Of a stretch of DNA of 64,000 bases, positions 24,981 to 34,367 are shown in pieces. Positions within the stretch are counted from its first letter, which is position 1. The number at the start of each line of letters is the position of its first letter. The DNA is from Spirosoma aerolatum (GTDB lineage Bacteria; Bacteroidota; Bacteroidia; Cytophagales; Spirosomataceae): the NCBI RefSeq assembly GCF_002056795.1, contig NZ_CP020104.1, positions 4,969,501 through 5,033,500 of the forward strand, written 5' to 3'. A program made the translations under genes and the position numbers. The notes beneath the pieces are model-generated. The model searched no databases, was not told the DNA's origin, and was given only the letters and a program-made list of their open reading frames with translations.

Positions 24981-27620
24981 ATGCTCAATACACCGCCCCA
25001 ACTCGCCGACCGACTGCTCCGCTTTTTTCTGTCCGATGATCGGCGGGAAGAGGTGCTGGGCGATTTGCATGAAGAATACCGCTGGCAGGTTAGTCGAGTG
25101 GGTGAACGACGGGCCCGCTGGCGATACTGGTACGATGTGCTGGGCTTCATAAAACCCTTTGCCATCAAGCGTAGACAGGTAAACGATACTCAGAACTACC
25201 GACGTTTTGCCAATCATTCAGTAACTACTTTCCCAAACCCGATTATGCTACGAAACTATTTCTCCATTGCCTTTCGTCAGTTGTGGAAAAACCCGCTGTT
25301 TAGCAGCCTGAACATTGTAGGGCTAACCGTTGGGCTGGCGGTCAGTACGTTTATTGCGCTCTACGTCTGGCATGAGTTCCACTACGACCGCTTTGAGCCG
25401 TTTGCCAACCGAACGTACCGAATTGTATCGGCATCGAAATATGGCGAAAACGAAGTATCGTTTCCTCAATTGCATCACTCGTTTGGCAGCGAGGCAAAAC
25501 GACAGATTCCAGAAGTCGAAGAGCTTGTCCGGTTTTCCAATGGCTTTGGCGACGTTATCCTCCAATCGGATCAGAATCATCGGTTCAAGGAAACTAATAT
25601 TGGGTATGCCGACGCATCGATCATACCGGTAATAGGACTTAAATTTCTCTATGGCGATCCGAAAACCGCCCTTGGCGAACCCGGCCGGATTATTTTAACC
25701 CGTCAACTGGCTGAGAAGTATTTTGGCAACCAGCATCCCGTTGGCAAATCGCTGGTTTTCGATAAACATTTTCCGCTTACGGTGTCGGGCGTACTGGACG
25801 ACTTACCGACCAATTCGGTTATTCAATTCAAGGGGCTGGTATCGCTCTCATCGATGCCTAAACTCGGGGATCGTCAGCGTGGTATTTATGAAAATGCAGG
25901 CTTTTTGAACACCTATCTGGTCTTACGGCCCGATGCCCGAGTCCATGATATAGAGAAGAAACTCGTGACGGTAAAAGCCGGTCTCAAGTTCATCGATATG
26001 TCGGCCAATTATTTTCTGGAAGCCTTGCCTACGCTGCATCTGGACGGGCGGGGTGCACCGGGCGACTCCCGGCAATCGCTGTATATTCTGCTAACGGTGG
26101 CGCTGGTTATTCTGACGCTGGCTGTCATTAATTATATCAGCCTGACCACGGCCCGCGCCACCAAACGGTCGCGGGAAGTTGGTATCCGTAAGGCCGTGGG
26201 CGGGCAGCGCAGTGAGTTGATTGGGCAGTTTTTTCTGGAATCATTTTTGACCACTACGCTGGCGTTTGCGCTATCGCTAGCGTTGCTTCAGGCGTTGTTT
26301 CCATGGGCTAATCATACGCTGGATCTGCAAATGGATAATCGGGTGCTGGCACAGGGGCCATACTGGGGCCTAATGATTGGGCTATGGCTGATTTGTTCGC
26401 TGCTGGCGGGTGGCTATCCGGCATTGTTGCTGTCCGGTTTCCGTCCGGCGCTTGTACTGAAAGGATCAACCAACTGGCGGCAGAGTGGTGCTGGCGTTCG
26501 GCGGGTGTTTACAACGGTTCAGTTTACAGCCTCCATCGGGCTCTTGATCTGTAGCCTGGTGCTTTATACCCAGATGCGGTTTCTGCGTACCAAAAATCTT
26601 GGCTTGAATCGGTCGCAGGTGGTGGCACTTCAGATCGACAACGAAATGATCACCCAGTTTACGGGCCTGCGAAATGCCGTTCGGCAATGGGCAGGTGAGG
26701 GAAATGTGGCGACGACCAATACACAGTTGTTTACCAATAACATCATGACCATGTTCACGAAGAGTGAAAAAACGAAGAAGGAACTGATGGTGAATGCCAT
26801 TGAGGTTGATAAACCGTTCTTTGACATGATGGGCATACAGTGGAAAAACCGTCCTCTGGTCTGGGAAAAAGGAGCAATTACACGTGATTTGACCATTTAT
26901 AATCAGACACTTGTCAACGAATCGGGCATCAAGGGAAATCCTCTGCAACAACAGGCCGTGTCAATCGGTCGATCAGCCGATGGTGTTGTCGCCGATTTCC
27001 ATATCAACAGCCTGCACGGTACTGTTTCGCCGATGATGCTTACCGTGGTGAGTGATACCAGCCGGTCGATACTGGCCAATGGCGGTTATCTGCTGGTTCG
27101 GCTAAATTCACATACGGACGTCCCCAACGCCCTCGACCAGCTTAAACAGATTTACGATCAGGCCCACCCAACCGTTCCGTTCGACTATTATTTTCTGGAT
27201 GATGCCTATAACAAACTCTACGCAAAAGAAGAACGGTTGATGCGACTGTTCAACGGGTTTACGGCGCTGACATTGCTGGTGGCCTGCCTGGGTTTGCTGG
27301 GACTGATGACCTTTTCGGTCGAAGTACGGACCAAAGAAATTGGCGTTCGAAAAGTGCTGGGTGCGTCGGTAACGGGCATTGTGGTTTTGCTCTCGAAAGA
27401 TTTCCTGAAACTGGTTTTGCTGGCTATGTTGATCGCTTCACCCATAGCCTGGTGGATCATGAACCAATGGCTTCAGCGCTTTGCCTACAAGATCGACATG
27501 GCCTGGTGGATCTTCGCCCTGGCCGGTGGAGTCGCTATAACCATTGCGTTGTTGACCGTCAGTTTCCAGAGCATTAAAGCCGCGCTGATGAATCCGGTGA
27601 AGAGTTTGCGGTCTGAATAA
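24981..27620 (+). CDS. Orphan duplicated permease P5
   Basis: 879 aa with the P2-P5 prefix (LADRLLRFFLSDDRREEVLGD). Coupling motifs are REVGIRKAVGGQRSELIGQF and RTKEIGVRKVLGASV; tail SIKAALMNPVKSLRSE. The bases just before the ATG still resemble those before P3 and P4, so P5 probably belonged to the padR2 run before the toxin-antitoxin segment arrived. Its second periplasmic domain is shorter and more divergent than in the other members. Whether it now has its own promoter is unclear; no copy of the paired PadR site is seen before it. Confidence 0.9.
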   Translation: MLNTPPQLADRLLRFFLSDDRREEVLGDLHEEYRWQVSRVGERRARWRYWYDVLGFIKPFAIKRRQVNDTQNYRRFANHSVTTFPNPIMLRNYFSIAFRQLWKNPLFSSLNIVGLTVGLAVSTFIALYVWHEFHYDRFEPFANRTYRIVSASKYGENEVSFPQLHHSFGSEAKRQIPEVEELVRFSNGFGDVILQSDQNHRFKETNIGYADASIIPVIGLKFLYGDPKTALGEPGRIILTRQLAEKYFGNQHPVGKSLVFDKHFPLTVSGVLDDLPTNSVIQFKGLVSLSSMPKLGDRQRGIYENAGFLNTYLVLRPDARVHDIEKKLVTVKAGLKFIDMSANYFLEALPTLHLDGRGAPGDSRQSLYILLTVALVILTLAVINYISLTTARATKRSREVGIRKAVGGQRSELIGQFFLESFLTTTLAFALSLALLQALFPWANHTLDLQMDNRVLAQGPYWGLMIGLWLICSLLAGGYPALLLSGFRPALVLKGSTNWRQSGAGVRRVFTTVQFTASIGLLICSLVLYTQMRFLRTKNLGLNRSQVVALQIDNEMITQFTGLRNAVRQWAGEGNVATTNTQLFTNNIMTMFTKSEKTKKELMVNAIEVDKPFFDMMGIQWKNRPLVWEKGAITRDLTIYNQTLVNESGIKGNPLQQQAVSIGRSADGVVADFHINSLHGTVSPMMLTVVSDTSRSILANGGYLLVRLNSHTDVPNALDQLKQIYDQAHPTVPFDYYFLDDAYNKLYAKEERLMRLFNGFTALTLLVACLGLLGLMTFSVEVRTKEIGVRKVLGASVTGIVVLLSKDFLKLVLLAMLIASPIAWWIMNQWLQRFAYKIDMAWWIFALAGGVAITIALLTVSFQSIKAALMNPVKSLRSE

Positions 27621-27625
27621 TCTTT

Positions 27626-27651
27626 GTAGAGGCCGGTACGCCGGTCTCTAC
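27626..27651. repeat. GTAGAG-family palindrome after P5
   Basis: GTAGAGGCCGG (27626-27636) pairs with CCGGTCTCTAC (27641-27651) with one G/T mismatch and a TACG loop. It begins 6 bp after the P5 stop and just before the end of the convergent lipoprotein gene, so it could serve as a terminator for both. Confidence 0.65.
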
Positions 27652-27657
27652 GCTTAC

Positions 27658-28650
27658 CTATTGACAACCAATATACCCATAGGTAATACGGCTGGTGGTT
27701 GTACCATTCGTGTTCGTTACAGACCAGTTCTGTTCTAAAGGCAAGCCCTGTTTACTGAGCGAATAACTAATTTTCTGCTCACTGAACTTCGTTACCGAAT
27801 TAACCATGGTGCCTGAGTAACTTGACACATTGGTCACCAACCCCAACGACTGATTTGTCGAATTAAACTCGTAATAGCCCTTGTCTGGATTGTAGTTGTA
27901 CTTCACTGCATCAGGCCATCCTTTGGGCGTTACAAAGGACGTTAATGCTGCCTTACCAGCCTGATAATCATAACTCACATAGGCAAGGCTTACCCCTGAT
28001 AACTGATAGGTACTTATCCGCCTGAGCAAACCCGTACTATCATATTCATAGTCGCTAAACTCTTTACTACCTGCCAATCGGCTGCGCCTGATCCGCCCCT
28101 TTTCAAATTCATAGGCATGGTCATATTTATTCCCACTGGTACTATACGAATAATCCGTCTGAAGGCCGGCCAGGAAAAGAGATGTGGACCCAATTCCACT
28201 AACCGATAAAGTCGACTTTTTCAATAAACCAGTACTGTCATAAGCAAACGTCTGGGTAAATAGTGTCGTCCCCGAAGCCGATAGATTGGTCAGTGTAATC
28301 AGACGCTCATTCGCGTATTGACAGGTCAATGTACTCGCCGGTTGGCCATTCTCCCCTGTTCTTTTTATAGACAACAGGAATCCGTCATTATCATACGCAT
28401 AATCGTCCTGCCAACCTCCTGGCGACCAGTGCCGCTGAAGTTTCCCATCAGGCCCATAATTCCAATACTCAGTGGTTTTACTACTGCCTGATTGAACTGT
28501 TTTACTACTAATAAAACAGGGCTTCACCTGGGTAGAATCAGTCTGCGGTGGGGTATCCTTTGGGGCACAACCCATATTCAGGCAGACGACGAATCCATAC
28601 CCTATACTAATTATCAACAGATATTGAAGGCTGCGTACTCGTGTTCTCAT
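27658..28650 (-). CDS. Lipoprotein with YD/RHS-like repeats
   Basis: 330 aa from ATG 28650, chosen because it places a lipoprotein signal (residues 1-28, CLNMGC) at the start; the longer frame adds a polar stretch without such a signal. The rest shows degenerate YD-type repeats: YDNDGFLLSIKRTGENG, YDSTGLLKKSTLS, YEFEKGRIRRSR, YDSTGLLRRISTYQL. These form beta-rich, cell-surface or secreted structures. There is no toxin domain. It starts 50 bp after the stop of the T9SS cargo gene on the same strand and is probably co-expressed with it. Function unknown. Confidence 0.7.
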   Translation of the reverse strand: MRTRVRSLQYLLIISIGYGFVVCLNMGCAPKDTPPQTDSTQVKPCFISSKTVQSGSSKTTEYWNYGPDGKLQRHWSPGGWQDDYAYDNDGFLLSIKRTGENGQPASTLTCQYANERLITLTNLSASGTTLFTQTFAYDSTGLLKKSTLSVSGIGSTSLFLAGLQTDYSYSTSGNKYDHAYEFEKGRIRRSRLAGSKEFSDYEYDSTGLLRRISTYQLSGVSLAYVSYDYQAGKAALTSFVTPKGWPDAVKYNYNPDKGYYEFNSTNQSLGLVTNVSSYSGTMVNSVTKFSEQKISYSLSKQGLPLEQNWSVTNTNGTTTSRITYGYIGCQ

Positions 28651-28699
28651 CCGTTTATACAAGCTGTTTACCTCAATCTGGCCCAAAGCACTGCTACCG

Positions 28700-29992
28700 C
28701 TATTGTTTGATGATTTGTTTGGTGATTTGCTGGTCACCGACATGGATGCGCAGCCAATAATCTCCCTGTGGATAATTCTGAAGTCCAACAGCAAACTCTC
28801 CCTGCCAGATTTGAGCCCTGTACAGTATATTCCCCCGCCGATCCAATAGCTCCACCCAACCAGTCAGCGGTGGCAAAAATCCCTGGATACGTACATTCAC
28901 TTCGGTCGTTGCAGGAATAGGATACACGACTATGGCATCGGCCAGCACAGGATTCTCAACAAGTGCCGTCGGCAAAACCGTTATTACAAGATGTTCGTTT
29001 GGGAATATTGTATTGACACATCCGTTTAAATAGGTTCTGAATTTTACGACCGCTCTACCGGGTTTGCTCGTGTTGGGTATACCAGGTGAAATGTCGCCCA
29101 AAGAGTTATTGGCGTTCGGATAATCGGGCAGGCCGCTGATGGGCAAATCGCCAGATTCCCGGACGTAGGAAATCTGAACATTATCGGGCAGGGGCTGCAG
29201 CCCATATTCTCTTATCGAGACAGCTTTATCGCCCTGTTTGTAGGTAATTTCACCCCAGATCTCTCCACCAGTACTCCAGATATTAACAGGAACTGGAGAT
29301 GGTGCCCTGGGGCTGACCACTAGTTTTATTTCCTTCTTGTCGCTTTCACACCCATCCAGTAGTTGTGTCGCATAAAAATACTGAGTGCCAGCCGCGCCTT
29401 TAACAACGACAAAATAGTTGGGTGTACTGCTATCATTATAGGGAATACTGCCATCCGGGTTATATAATTTGGATACGGTCATAGGCGAAGTCACCGTTAC
29501 CGAAATACCTATAAATGCACTATTAGACCCATTAGCCCGTTCGCAGGTGGTCACTAAAGCAGGGACTTTGGGAGGCTCTGGTTTGACTTTTATACGTAAC
29601 AGGCTGGTGCTTGGTGTACCAATTATTGTTGAATCGGCCGAAACCAGGCGCACCTGATAGGCATTCCCTGCCTGCACAGTGGCCGGAATGGTGGCGCGGT
29701 AAGTTACCTCACCGCTTGCCGTAGTAGCCACGGGTACCGATGTAATGGCCGAATACGTTATGCCATCTGCCGATATAACAACCCTGAGATTATTCACCAC
29801 GCCGGTTATTCGTCCTGTGACATCAAGTTGAACACCCGCACAAACGGCGGTTACGGCTAGCGGTAAGGTCGTGATCGATTGCGCCAGGGCTTGTAAGCTA
29901 CCAATACCTGCCAGCGCCCCAACCATCGACAGCGTAAGCCAGCCTTTTCTGATCAGCCGAGGCCAGTTACAACAGAAAACAGCCTGTTTCAT
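28700..29992 (-). CDS. Secreted protein with type IX secretion sorting domain
   Basis: 430 aa from ATG 29992. The N-terminus has a signal peptide ending in SLQALAQ. The central part has repeated Ig-like/beta-sandwich sequence with 'CERANGSNSAFIGI' and 'LDGCESDKKEIKL', as in surface proteins of Cytophagales. The last 75 residues are a T9SS type A sorting domain (VVYPIPATTEVNVRIQG, WVELLDRRGNILYR, YPQGDYWLRI, ending ITKQIIKQ), which directs export through the type IX system. The frame upstream of 29992 lacks a signal peptide at its start. Confidence 0.85.
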   Translation of the reverse strand: MKQAVFCCNWPRLIRKGWLTLSMVGALAGIGSLQALAQSITTLPLAVTAVCAGVQLDVTGRITGVVNNLRVVISADGITYSAITSVPVATTASGEVTYRATIPATVQAGNAYQVRLVSADSTIIGTPSTSLLRIKVKPEPPKVPALVTTCERANGSNSAFIGISVTVTSPMTVSKLYNPDGSIPYNDSSTPNYFVVVKGAAGTQYFYATQLLDGCESDKKEIKLVVSPRAPSPVPVNIWSTGGEIWGEITYKQGDKAVSIREYGLQPLPDNVQISYVRESGDLPISGLPDYPNANNSLGDISPGIPNTSKPGRAVVKFRTYLNGCVNTIFPNEHLVITVLPTALVENPVLADAIVVYPIPATTEVNVRIQGFLPPLTGWVELLDRRGNILYRAQIWQGEFAVGLQNYPQGDYWLRIHVGDQQITKQIIKQ

Positions 29993-30092
29993 AAGGGTGA
30001 GGAAGTGATGTAACGAAAAATCGCTCCAAAAGTATTGTTCTTTCAGCCATGACACAATACATGCGAGATATGAAAACAAAAGAATTTATACC

Positions 30093-30554
30093 TTAATCTA
30101 GCTGCCGGATAAGAATAAACGAGGCCAGTTCCGAAAGCAGTAGCAGATAGTGGGTAGTCGATAAACTGCCTAGCATGTACGCTAGAAAGACTTCATCCGC
30201 TAAAATAAAGGCGGCCCACAAACCGATTGTGATGCCAAAAGCCTGATGAATACTAGCCGACTGTGTGAGCGTCTGACGGGTAACGGCACTGAAGGCTTTC
30301 CAGAAGTATATAGCCCCAAGTGCTTCCCATAGAATCACTCCACCAAAAAATACTCCTGCCAACCAGGCTGGTGACTGATAGATAGCCAGCACCCGAACGA
30401 TAAGGGTATAATTTCCCGATACGAATGGCCAGTTCGTTGGCAGAATCGACAAGGTTTTGAGGGCATCAGCGGTATTGCTCAACCAAACGATGGAGAAATA
30501 AAGCGCCCAGAAAAGTATCAGTCCGGCCCGGATGCGTTTGTCGATGGCTTGCAT
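30093..30554 (-). CDS. Four-helix integral membrane protein of unknown function
   Basis: 153 aa with four hydrophobic segments (about residues 10-28, 62-84, 107-128, 133-150). The pattern WLSNTADALKTL followed by a paired W/E motif in helix two (GVILWEALGAIYFW) is loosely like DUF2165-type small membrane proteins, but I am not confident of that. It is flanked by the T9SS cargo gene and the DHFR-like gene, all leftward. Confidence 0.65.
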   Translation of the reverse strand: MQAIDKRIRAGLILFWALYFSIVWLSNTADALKTLSILPTNWPFVSGNYTLIVRVLAIYQSPAWLAGVFFGGVILWEALGAIYFWKAFSAVTRQTLTQSASIHQAFGITIGLWAAFILADEVFLAYMLGSLSTTHYLLLLSELASFILIRQLD

Positions 30555-30613
30555 AATTAGTCCGCTAAAAACGCCGGGAATATACCAGTTTATAAGACTT
30601 TTTTCCGTAAATT

Positions 30614-31141
30614 CTACGCTAACTGGTAAGTAAGCGATACCAATCCTGTGGAGTACGTTTTTGAATCCAGCAGGTTGAACTTAATCCGCTCGTTTAACTG
30701 ACTAAACAACGGTTTACCAGCACCCAGCAGGATTGGATGAACCGCCAGAATGAGTTCGTCGATCAGCCCTTCTTCTATGAATGAACGAGTCAGGTCGGCT
30801 CCCCCAAATAACCAGAAATCTTTTCCCGGCTGATTTTTTAGTAGATCGATCTGTGTTTTCACATCACCACAAACCAGCTCAGCCCCTTCTCCCACGCTTG
30901 TCAGTGTCGTAGAGAATACGTATTTCTTAAATTCAGGAAAAGAGTATTCACTAGCCGCTTCATTCGGATTCATCATCAACTCATAGCTTTTTCGGCCGAT
31001 CAATATCGAATCGATACGGTCGAGGAAAGCGGTCATCCCGTAATCCTGATCGGTAAAGCACCAGTCATATTCGCCGTTAGGGCCTTCGATGTAGCCATCC
31101 AGACTGACGGCCACGCATAACACTACGTTTCGGCTATTCAT
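30614..31141 (-). CDS. Dihydrofolate reductase-family protein (RibD C-terminal type)
   Basis: 175 aa from ATG 31141 (MNSRNVVLCVAVSLDGYIEG), which starts the canonical family sequence; the longer frame runs into the padR3 operator. Motifs: SLDGYIEGPNGEYDW, IDSILIGRKSYELM (NADPH-binding Gly-Arg-Lys), LFGGADLTRSF, and LAVHPILLGAGKPLF. The family reduces pterin- or flavin-precursor-like substrates; many members have no known substrate. It is divergent from padR3, and the paired dyads begin only 25 bp before its ATG, so PadR3 may control it as well. Confidence 0.88.
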   Translation of the reverse strand: MNSRNVVLCVAVSLDGYIEGPNGEYDWCFTDQDYGMTAFLDRIDSILIGRKSYELMMNPNEAASEYSFPEFKKYVFSTTLTSVGEGAELVCGDVKTQIDLLKNQPGKDFWLFGGADLTRSFIEEGLIDELILAVHPILLGAGKPLFSQLNERIKFNLLDSKTYSTGLVSLTYQLA

Positions 31142-31165
31142 TGTATTTGTTAAGTTGTCTGGCCC

Positions 31166-31203
31166 TGTCCGGTTTGCGGACAGGGCGTGTCCAGAATCGG
31201 ACA
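31166..31203. promoter_or_regulatory. Paired inverted repeats upstream of padR3 (site C1 and C2)
   Basis: C1 is TGTCC-GGTTTGC-GGACA at 31166-31182, one base longer in the middle, with arms extended to CCCTGTCC/GGACAGGG. C2 is TGTCC-AGAATC-GGACA at 31188-31203. The right half-sites are 21 bp apart. C2 ends 106 bp before the padR3 ATG. I infer a PadR operator, lying between the divergent DHFR-like gene and padR3. Confidence 0.7.
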
Positions 31204-31265
31204 GTTGTTTGAGGACATGTTGACCAAAAATAGCCATAAAAAGCAATCAGTGGGTTTTTTAGGAG

Positions 31266-31283
31266 TTGGCACCCCATTTGATC
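31266..31283 (+). promoter_or_regulatory. Conserved element TTGGC-N5-ATTTG-N-TC before padR3
   Basis: TTGGC-ACCCC-ATTTG-A-TC lies 26 bp before the padR3 start and matches the elements before padR1 and padR2. Confidence 0.45.
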
Positions 31284-31309
31284 GGCATTATCGTATAAAA
31301 TAACAAACC

Positions 31310-31648
31310 ATGAAAAGGGCCTTTCTGGGAGAGTTTGAAGAAGTGGTTTTACTGACCGTAGCGATTCTTGACGAAGAAGCCTACGGCGTAACGGTAACGC
31401 AGGAAATTGAACAGAAAACCGGACGTGCGGTCGGATTCAGTACCGTTCATACGACCTTACAGCGACTCGAAGAAAAGGGTTATCTGTCCTCGCGTATGGG
31501 TGGCGCTACGGCCGAGCGTGGAGGTCGCCGGAAGCGTTTTTTTACGGTCACGGCGGCTGGTCGGAAAGCACTGGCCGAAGTCAAACAGGTTCGTGAGGAA
31601 CTCTGGAATGCGTTACCTCCGCAAACGCTTCAACTGATGGGAGGATGA
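31310..31648 (+). CDS. PadR-family regulator 3
   Basis: 112 aa (MKRAFLGEFEEVVLLTVAIL, YGVTVTQEIEQKTGRAVGFS, VHTTLQRLEEKGYLSSRMGG, GGRRKRFFTVTAAG). Same short PadR architecture as regulators 1 and 2. Its stop overlaps the P6 start as ATGA (31645-31648), as for padR1 and P1. It heads the P6-P9 cluster and is divergent from the DHFR-like gene. Confidence 0.93.
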   Translation: MKRAFLGEFEEVVLLTVAILDEEAYGVTVTQEIEQKTGRAVGFSTVHTTLQRLEEKGYLSSRMGGATAERGGRRKRFFTVTAAGRKALAEVKQVREELWNALPPQTLQLMGG

Positions 31649-34302
31649 AAACCGCGACGAAACCACCCCGCTTCGCTACCCGGTTACTGAAAACCTTCGG
31701 TCATCCTGACACCTCGGAAGAGGTGCAGGGCGACTTGCTGGAACTCTATGATCATTGGGTGCAAACGATAGGCGCACGTAAGGCCAACTGGCGATACATA
31801 GTGAGTACGCTGAAACTAATGCGTCCGCTGGCTCAATCCCGTTATAACGAACAGTATAGACCACCCTTTTCACTAAGTCCTGTTATGCTACGCAATTATC
31901 TGAAAATCGCCTGGCGAAATCTCATGCTCCATAAAGCCTTCGCGGTCATCAACGTGGTTGGGTTGGCCGTTGGGCTGGCCACCTGCCTGTTGATTGTGCT
32001 GTATGTGAAACACGAGTTAAGTTATGACCGCTATAACGCCAAAGCCGACCGCATCTACCGGATGATTATTCACGGGAAGATTGGTGGCAAGGAAATCTCT
32101 ACGGCCATGTCGAGTGTGCCAGCAGGCCCCGCTTTGGCACACGACTATGCCGGTGTGGAAGCTGTTACGCGACTGAATCAGGAAGGTACGTTCATCGTCA
32201 AACACGACCATGAAAGTTTCAAGGAAGAACATGTCGCTTTTGCCGACTCCAATTTTTTCGACATCTTTTCCATACCGCTGCTGAAAGGCAATAGCAAAAC
32301 GGTTCTGACTGACCCCAATACAGTTGTTGTTACTGAAACCATCGCCCGGAAGTATTTCGGCACCCAGGACCCTATCGGCCAAACGCTGACCCTGGGGTCG
32401 CGAGGGCTTTTTCGTGTGACAGGCGTATGTGCGGATGTCCCCTCAAATACTCACTTTCACTACGACATTTTTGGCTCGATGCGCTCCATTCAACTGCGCG
32501 AAACCTGGTTTACGAGTGGGCTCGTAACGTATGTTGTGCTTCAACCAGGTTACTCCGCCGATGCCATTCAGGCAAAAATTCCAGAGATGGTAAAGAAGTA
32601 CGCAGGTGCCGAAATCCAACAACTTCTGGGGATGAATATGACGGAGTTCATCCAGAAGGGGAATGCCTTTGGTTTTCAGCTTCAGCCGATTACGGATATT
32701 CATCTTCACTCAAACCTTGAAGCGGAAATCGAACCCAATAGCGACGTTAAGTACATCTATATCTTCTCAGTCATTGCCGTATTTATTCTACTGGTGGCCT
32801 GCATTAACTTCATGAATCTTAGTACGGCAGGATCAGCAGGGAGGGCCAAAGAAGTGGGTATTCGGAAAGTACTAGGCTCGATACAACGTCAACTGATTGG
32901 TCAGTTTTTAAGCGAAGCGGTGCTGGTCACGTTCATGGCGTTGATCGTTTCACTGGGCATTGTCGTCGCTGTATTACCCAGTTTCAACCTGTTGTCCGGT
33001 AAGCAATTTGACCTTAGCGCGCTGACAAATGGCTGGATGTTACCTGGCATTGCTATCGGCTGTTTACTGATCGGGTTACTGGCGGGTAGCTACCCTGCCT
33101 TTTTTCTGTCGGCATTCAAACCGGTGAGTGTCCTGAAAGGGCGGTTACAGGGTGGTGCAAAAAGTGGCTGGCTCCGAAATACACTCGTAACCATTCAGTT
33201 TATGGTATCGATTGGGATGATTATCGGCACCATGGTCGTTTATCAACAACTCCACTTCATTCAGCATAAAAAAGTTGGCTTTGATAAAGATCAGGTACTG
33301 ATTCTGCACGATACGTATACACTGGGAAATAAAGCTGATGCCTTCAAAGCTGAATTACGGAAACTAGCACAGGTACAGAACGTTACGTTGGCGGGCTATT
33401 TACCAGCAGGCGTATCCAACGGAGGAACCGATGGATTTCAGCCCGACAATGGCGACCCCCAATCGACACCCTACCGGGAAAAGAGCTATTACATCGACGA
33501 AAATTACCTCTCAACGCTGGGTATTAAACTAGCTCAGGGCCGCAATTTCTCGAAAGCGTTCCCCTCCGATAGCGTCGCTATTCTGGTCAATGAGGCCGCA
33601 GTGAAACGATTTGGCTGGAAAAATCCTGTCGGCCAGCGGCTCTGGACGGTAGGCAACGGCAGCCCCGAAAGCCATCGGTTGTACACGGTTGTTGGGGTCG
33701 TAAAGGATTTTCACTTCGAGTCGATGCACCAGCACATTGCTCCATTGGTGATGTTTTACGGCAAGGATAATTACCAGATGGCCCTGCGTATCCATACCGA
33801 CGATATTCCTGGCTTGCTGAAAACAGTAGAGAAAACCTGGAAAGCCCAAAGCGATACGCCCTTTGCTTATTCGTTCCTAAACGAGCGTTTTAACCGGATT
33901 TATCAGTCGGAGCAACGTGTCGGAGAGTTGTTCAGCATTTTCGCGGGGCTTACGGTGATCATCTCCTGCCTGGGCCTGTTCGGACTGGCCATGTTTACAG
34001 CCCAGCAACGCACCAAAGAAATTGGCGTTCGGAAAGTACTGGGCGCATCGGTCACCAGCGTTGTTGCACTGCTGTCTAAAGACTTTATGAAACCAGTTCT
34101 GCTTGGTATTCTGATTGCATCGCCGGTAGCTTGGTACGCAATGAATCGATGGTTACAGGATTTCGCGTATCGCATCACTATCCCCTGGTGGGTCTTCGTG
34201 CTGGCGGGTTTGCTGTCAGTTGGCATTGCGCTACTGACGGTCAGTTTTCAGAGCATCAAAGCCGCCTTAGCCAACCCCATAAAATCGTTACGTAGCGAAT
34301 AA
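31645..34302 (+). CDS. Orphan duplicated permease P6
   Basis: 885 aa, translationally coupled to padR3. Its prefix is the second subtype: PRFATRLLKTFGHPDTSEEV, then QGDLLELYDHWVQT and KANWRY, shared by P7, P8 and P9. Coupling motifs: KEVGIRKVLGSIQRQLIGQF and RTKEIGVRKVLGASV. The tail is SIKAALANPIKSLRSE, with Ile in place of Val in the NPVK segment, as in P7 and P8. The two periplasmic MacB_PCD domains are the divergent parts. It is the first gene of a four-permease run. Confidence 0.9.
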   Translation: MKTATKPPRFATRLLKTFGHPDTSEEVQGDLLELYDHWVQTIGARKANWRYIVSTLKLMRPLAQSRYNEQYRPPFSLSPVMLRNYLKIAWRNLMLHKAFAVINVVGLAVGLATCLLIVLYVKHELSYDRYNAKADRIYRMIIHGKIGGKEISTAMSSVPAGPALAHDYAGVEAVTRLNQEGTFIVKHDHESFKEEHVAFADSNFFDIFSIPLLKGNSKTVLTDPNTVVVTETIARKYFGTQDPIGQTLTLGSRGLFRVTGVCADVPSNTHFHYDIFGSMRSIQLRETWFTSGLVTYVVLQPGYSADAIQAKIPEMVKKYAGAEIQQLLGMNMTEFIQKGNAFGFQLQPITDIHLHSNLEAEIEPNSDVKYIYIFSVIAVFILLVACINFMNLSTAGSAGRAKEVGIRKVLGSIQRQLIGQFLSEAVLVTFMALIVSLGIVVAVLPSFNLLSGKQFDLSALTNGWMLPGIAIGCLLIGLLAGSYPAFFLSAFKPVSVLKGRLQGGAKSGWLRNTLVTIQFMVSIGMIIGTMVVYQQLHFIQHKKVGFDKDQVLILHDTYTLGNKADAFKAELRKLAQVQNVTLAGYLPAGVSNGGTDGFQPDNGDPQSTPYREKSYYIDENYLSTLGIKLAQGRNFSKAFPSDSVAILVNEAAVKRFGWKNPVGQRLWTVGNGSPESHRLYTVVGVVKDFHFESMHQHIAPLVMFYGKDNYQMALRIHTDDIPGLLKTVEKTWKAQSDTPFAYSFLNERFNRIYQSEQRVGELFSIFAGLTVIISCLGLFGLAMFTAQQRTKEIGVRKVLGASVTSVVALLSKDFMKPVLLGILIASPVAWYAMNRWLQDFAYRITIPWWVFVLAGLLSVGIALLTVSFQSIKAALANPIKSLRSE

Positions 34303-34367
34303 CCCGTTCTGCAGAGACGAAAGGTATTGCCCCACCGGCGGACCGATTCCTACATAATCCTAATTCC

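Noticed and set aside
27658..28650. The YD-repeat lipoprotein as an RHS-type polymorphic toxin
   Set aside because: It is only 330 aa, has degenerate repeats, and has no core RHS shell or C-terminal toxin domain.
31204..31225. A third PadR dyad at TGTTTGAGGACA after site C2
   Set aside because: The spacer is only 2 nt and the left half is poor; it does not fit the N6 pattern or the 21-bp phasing.
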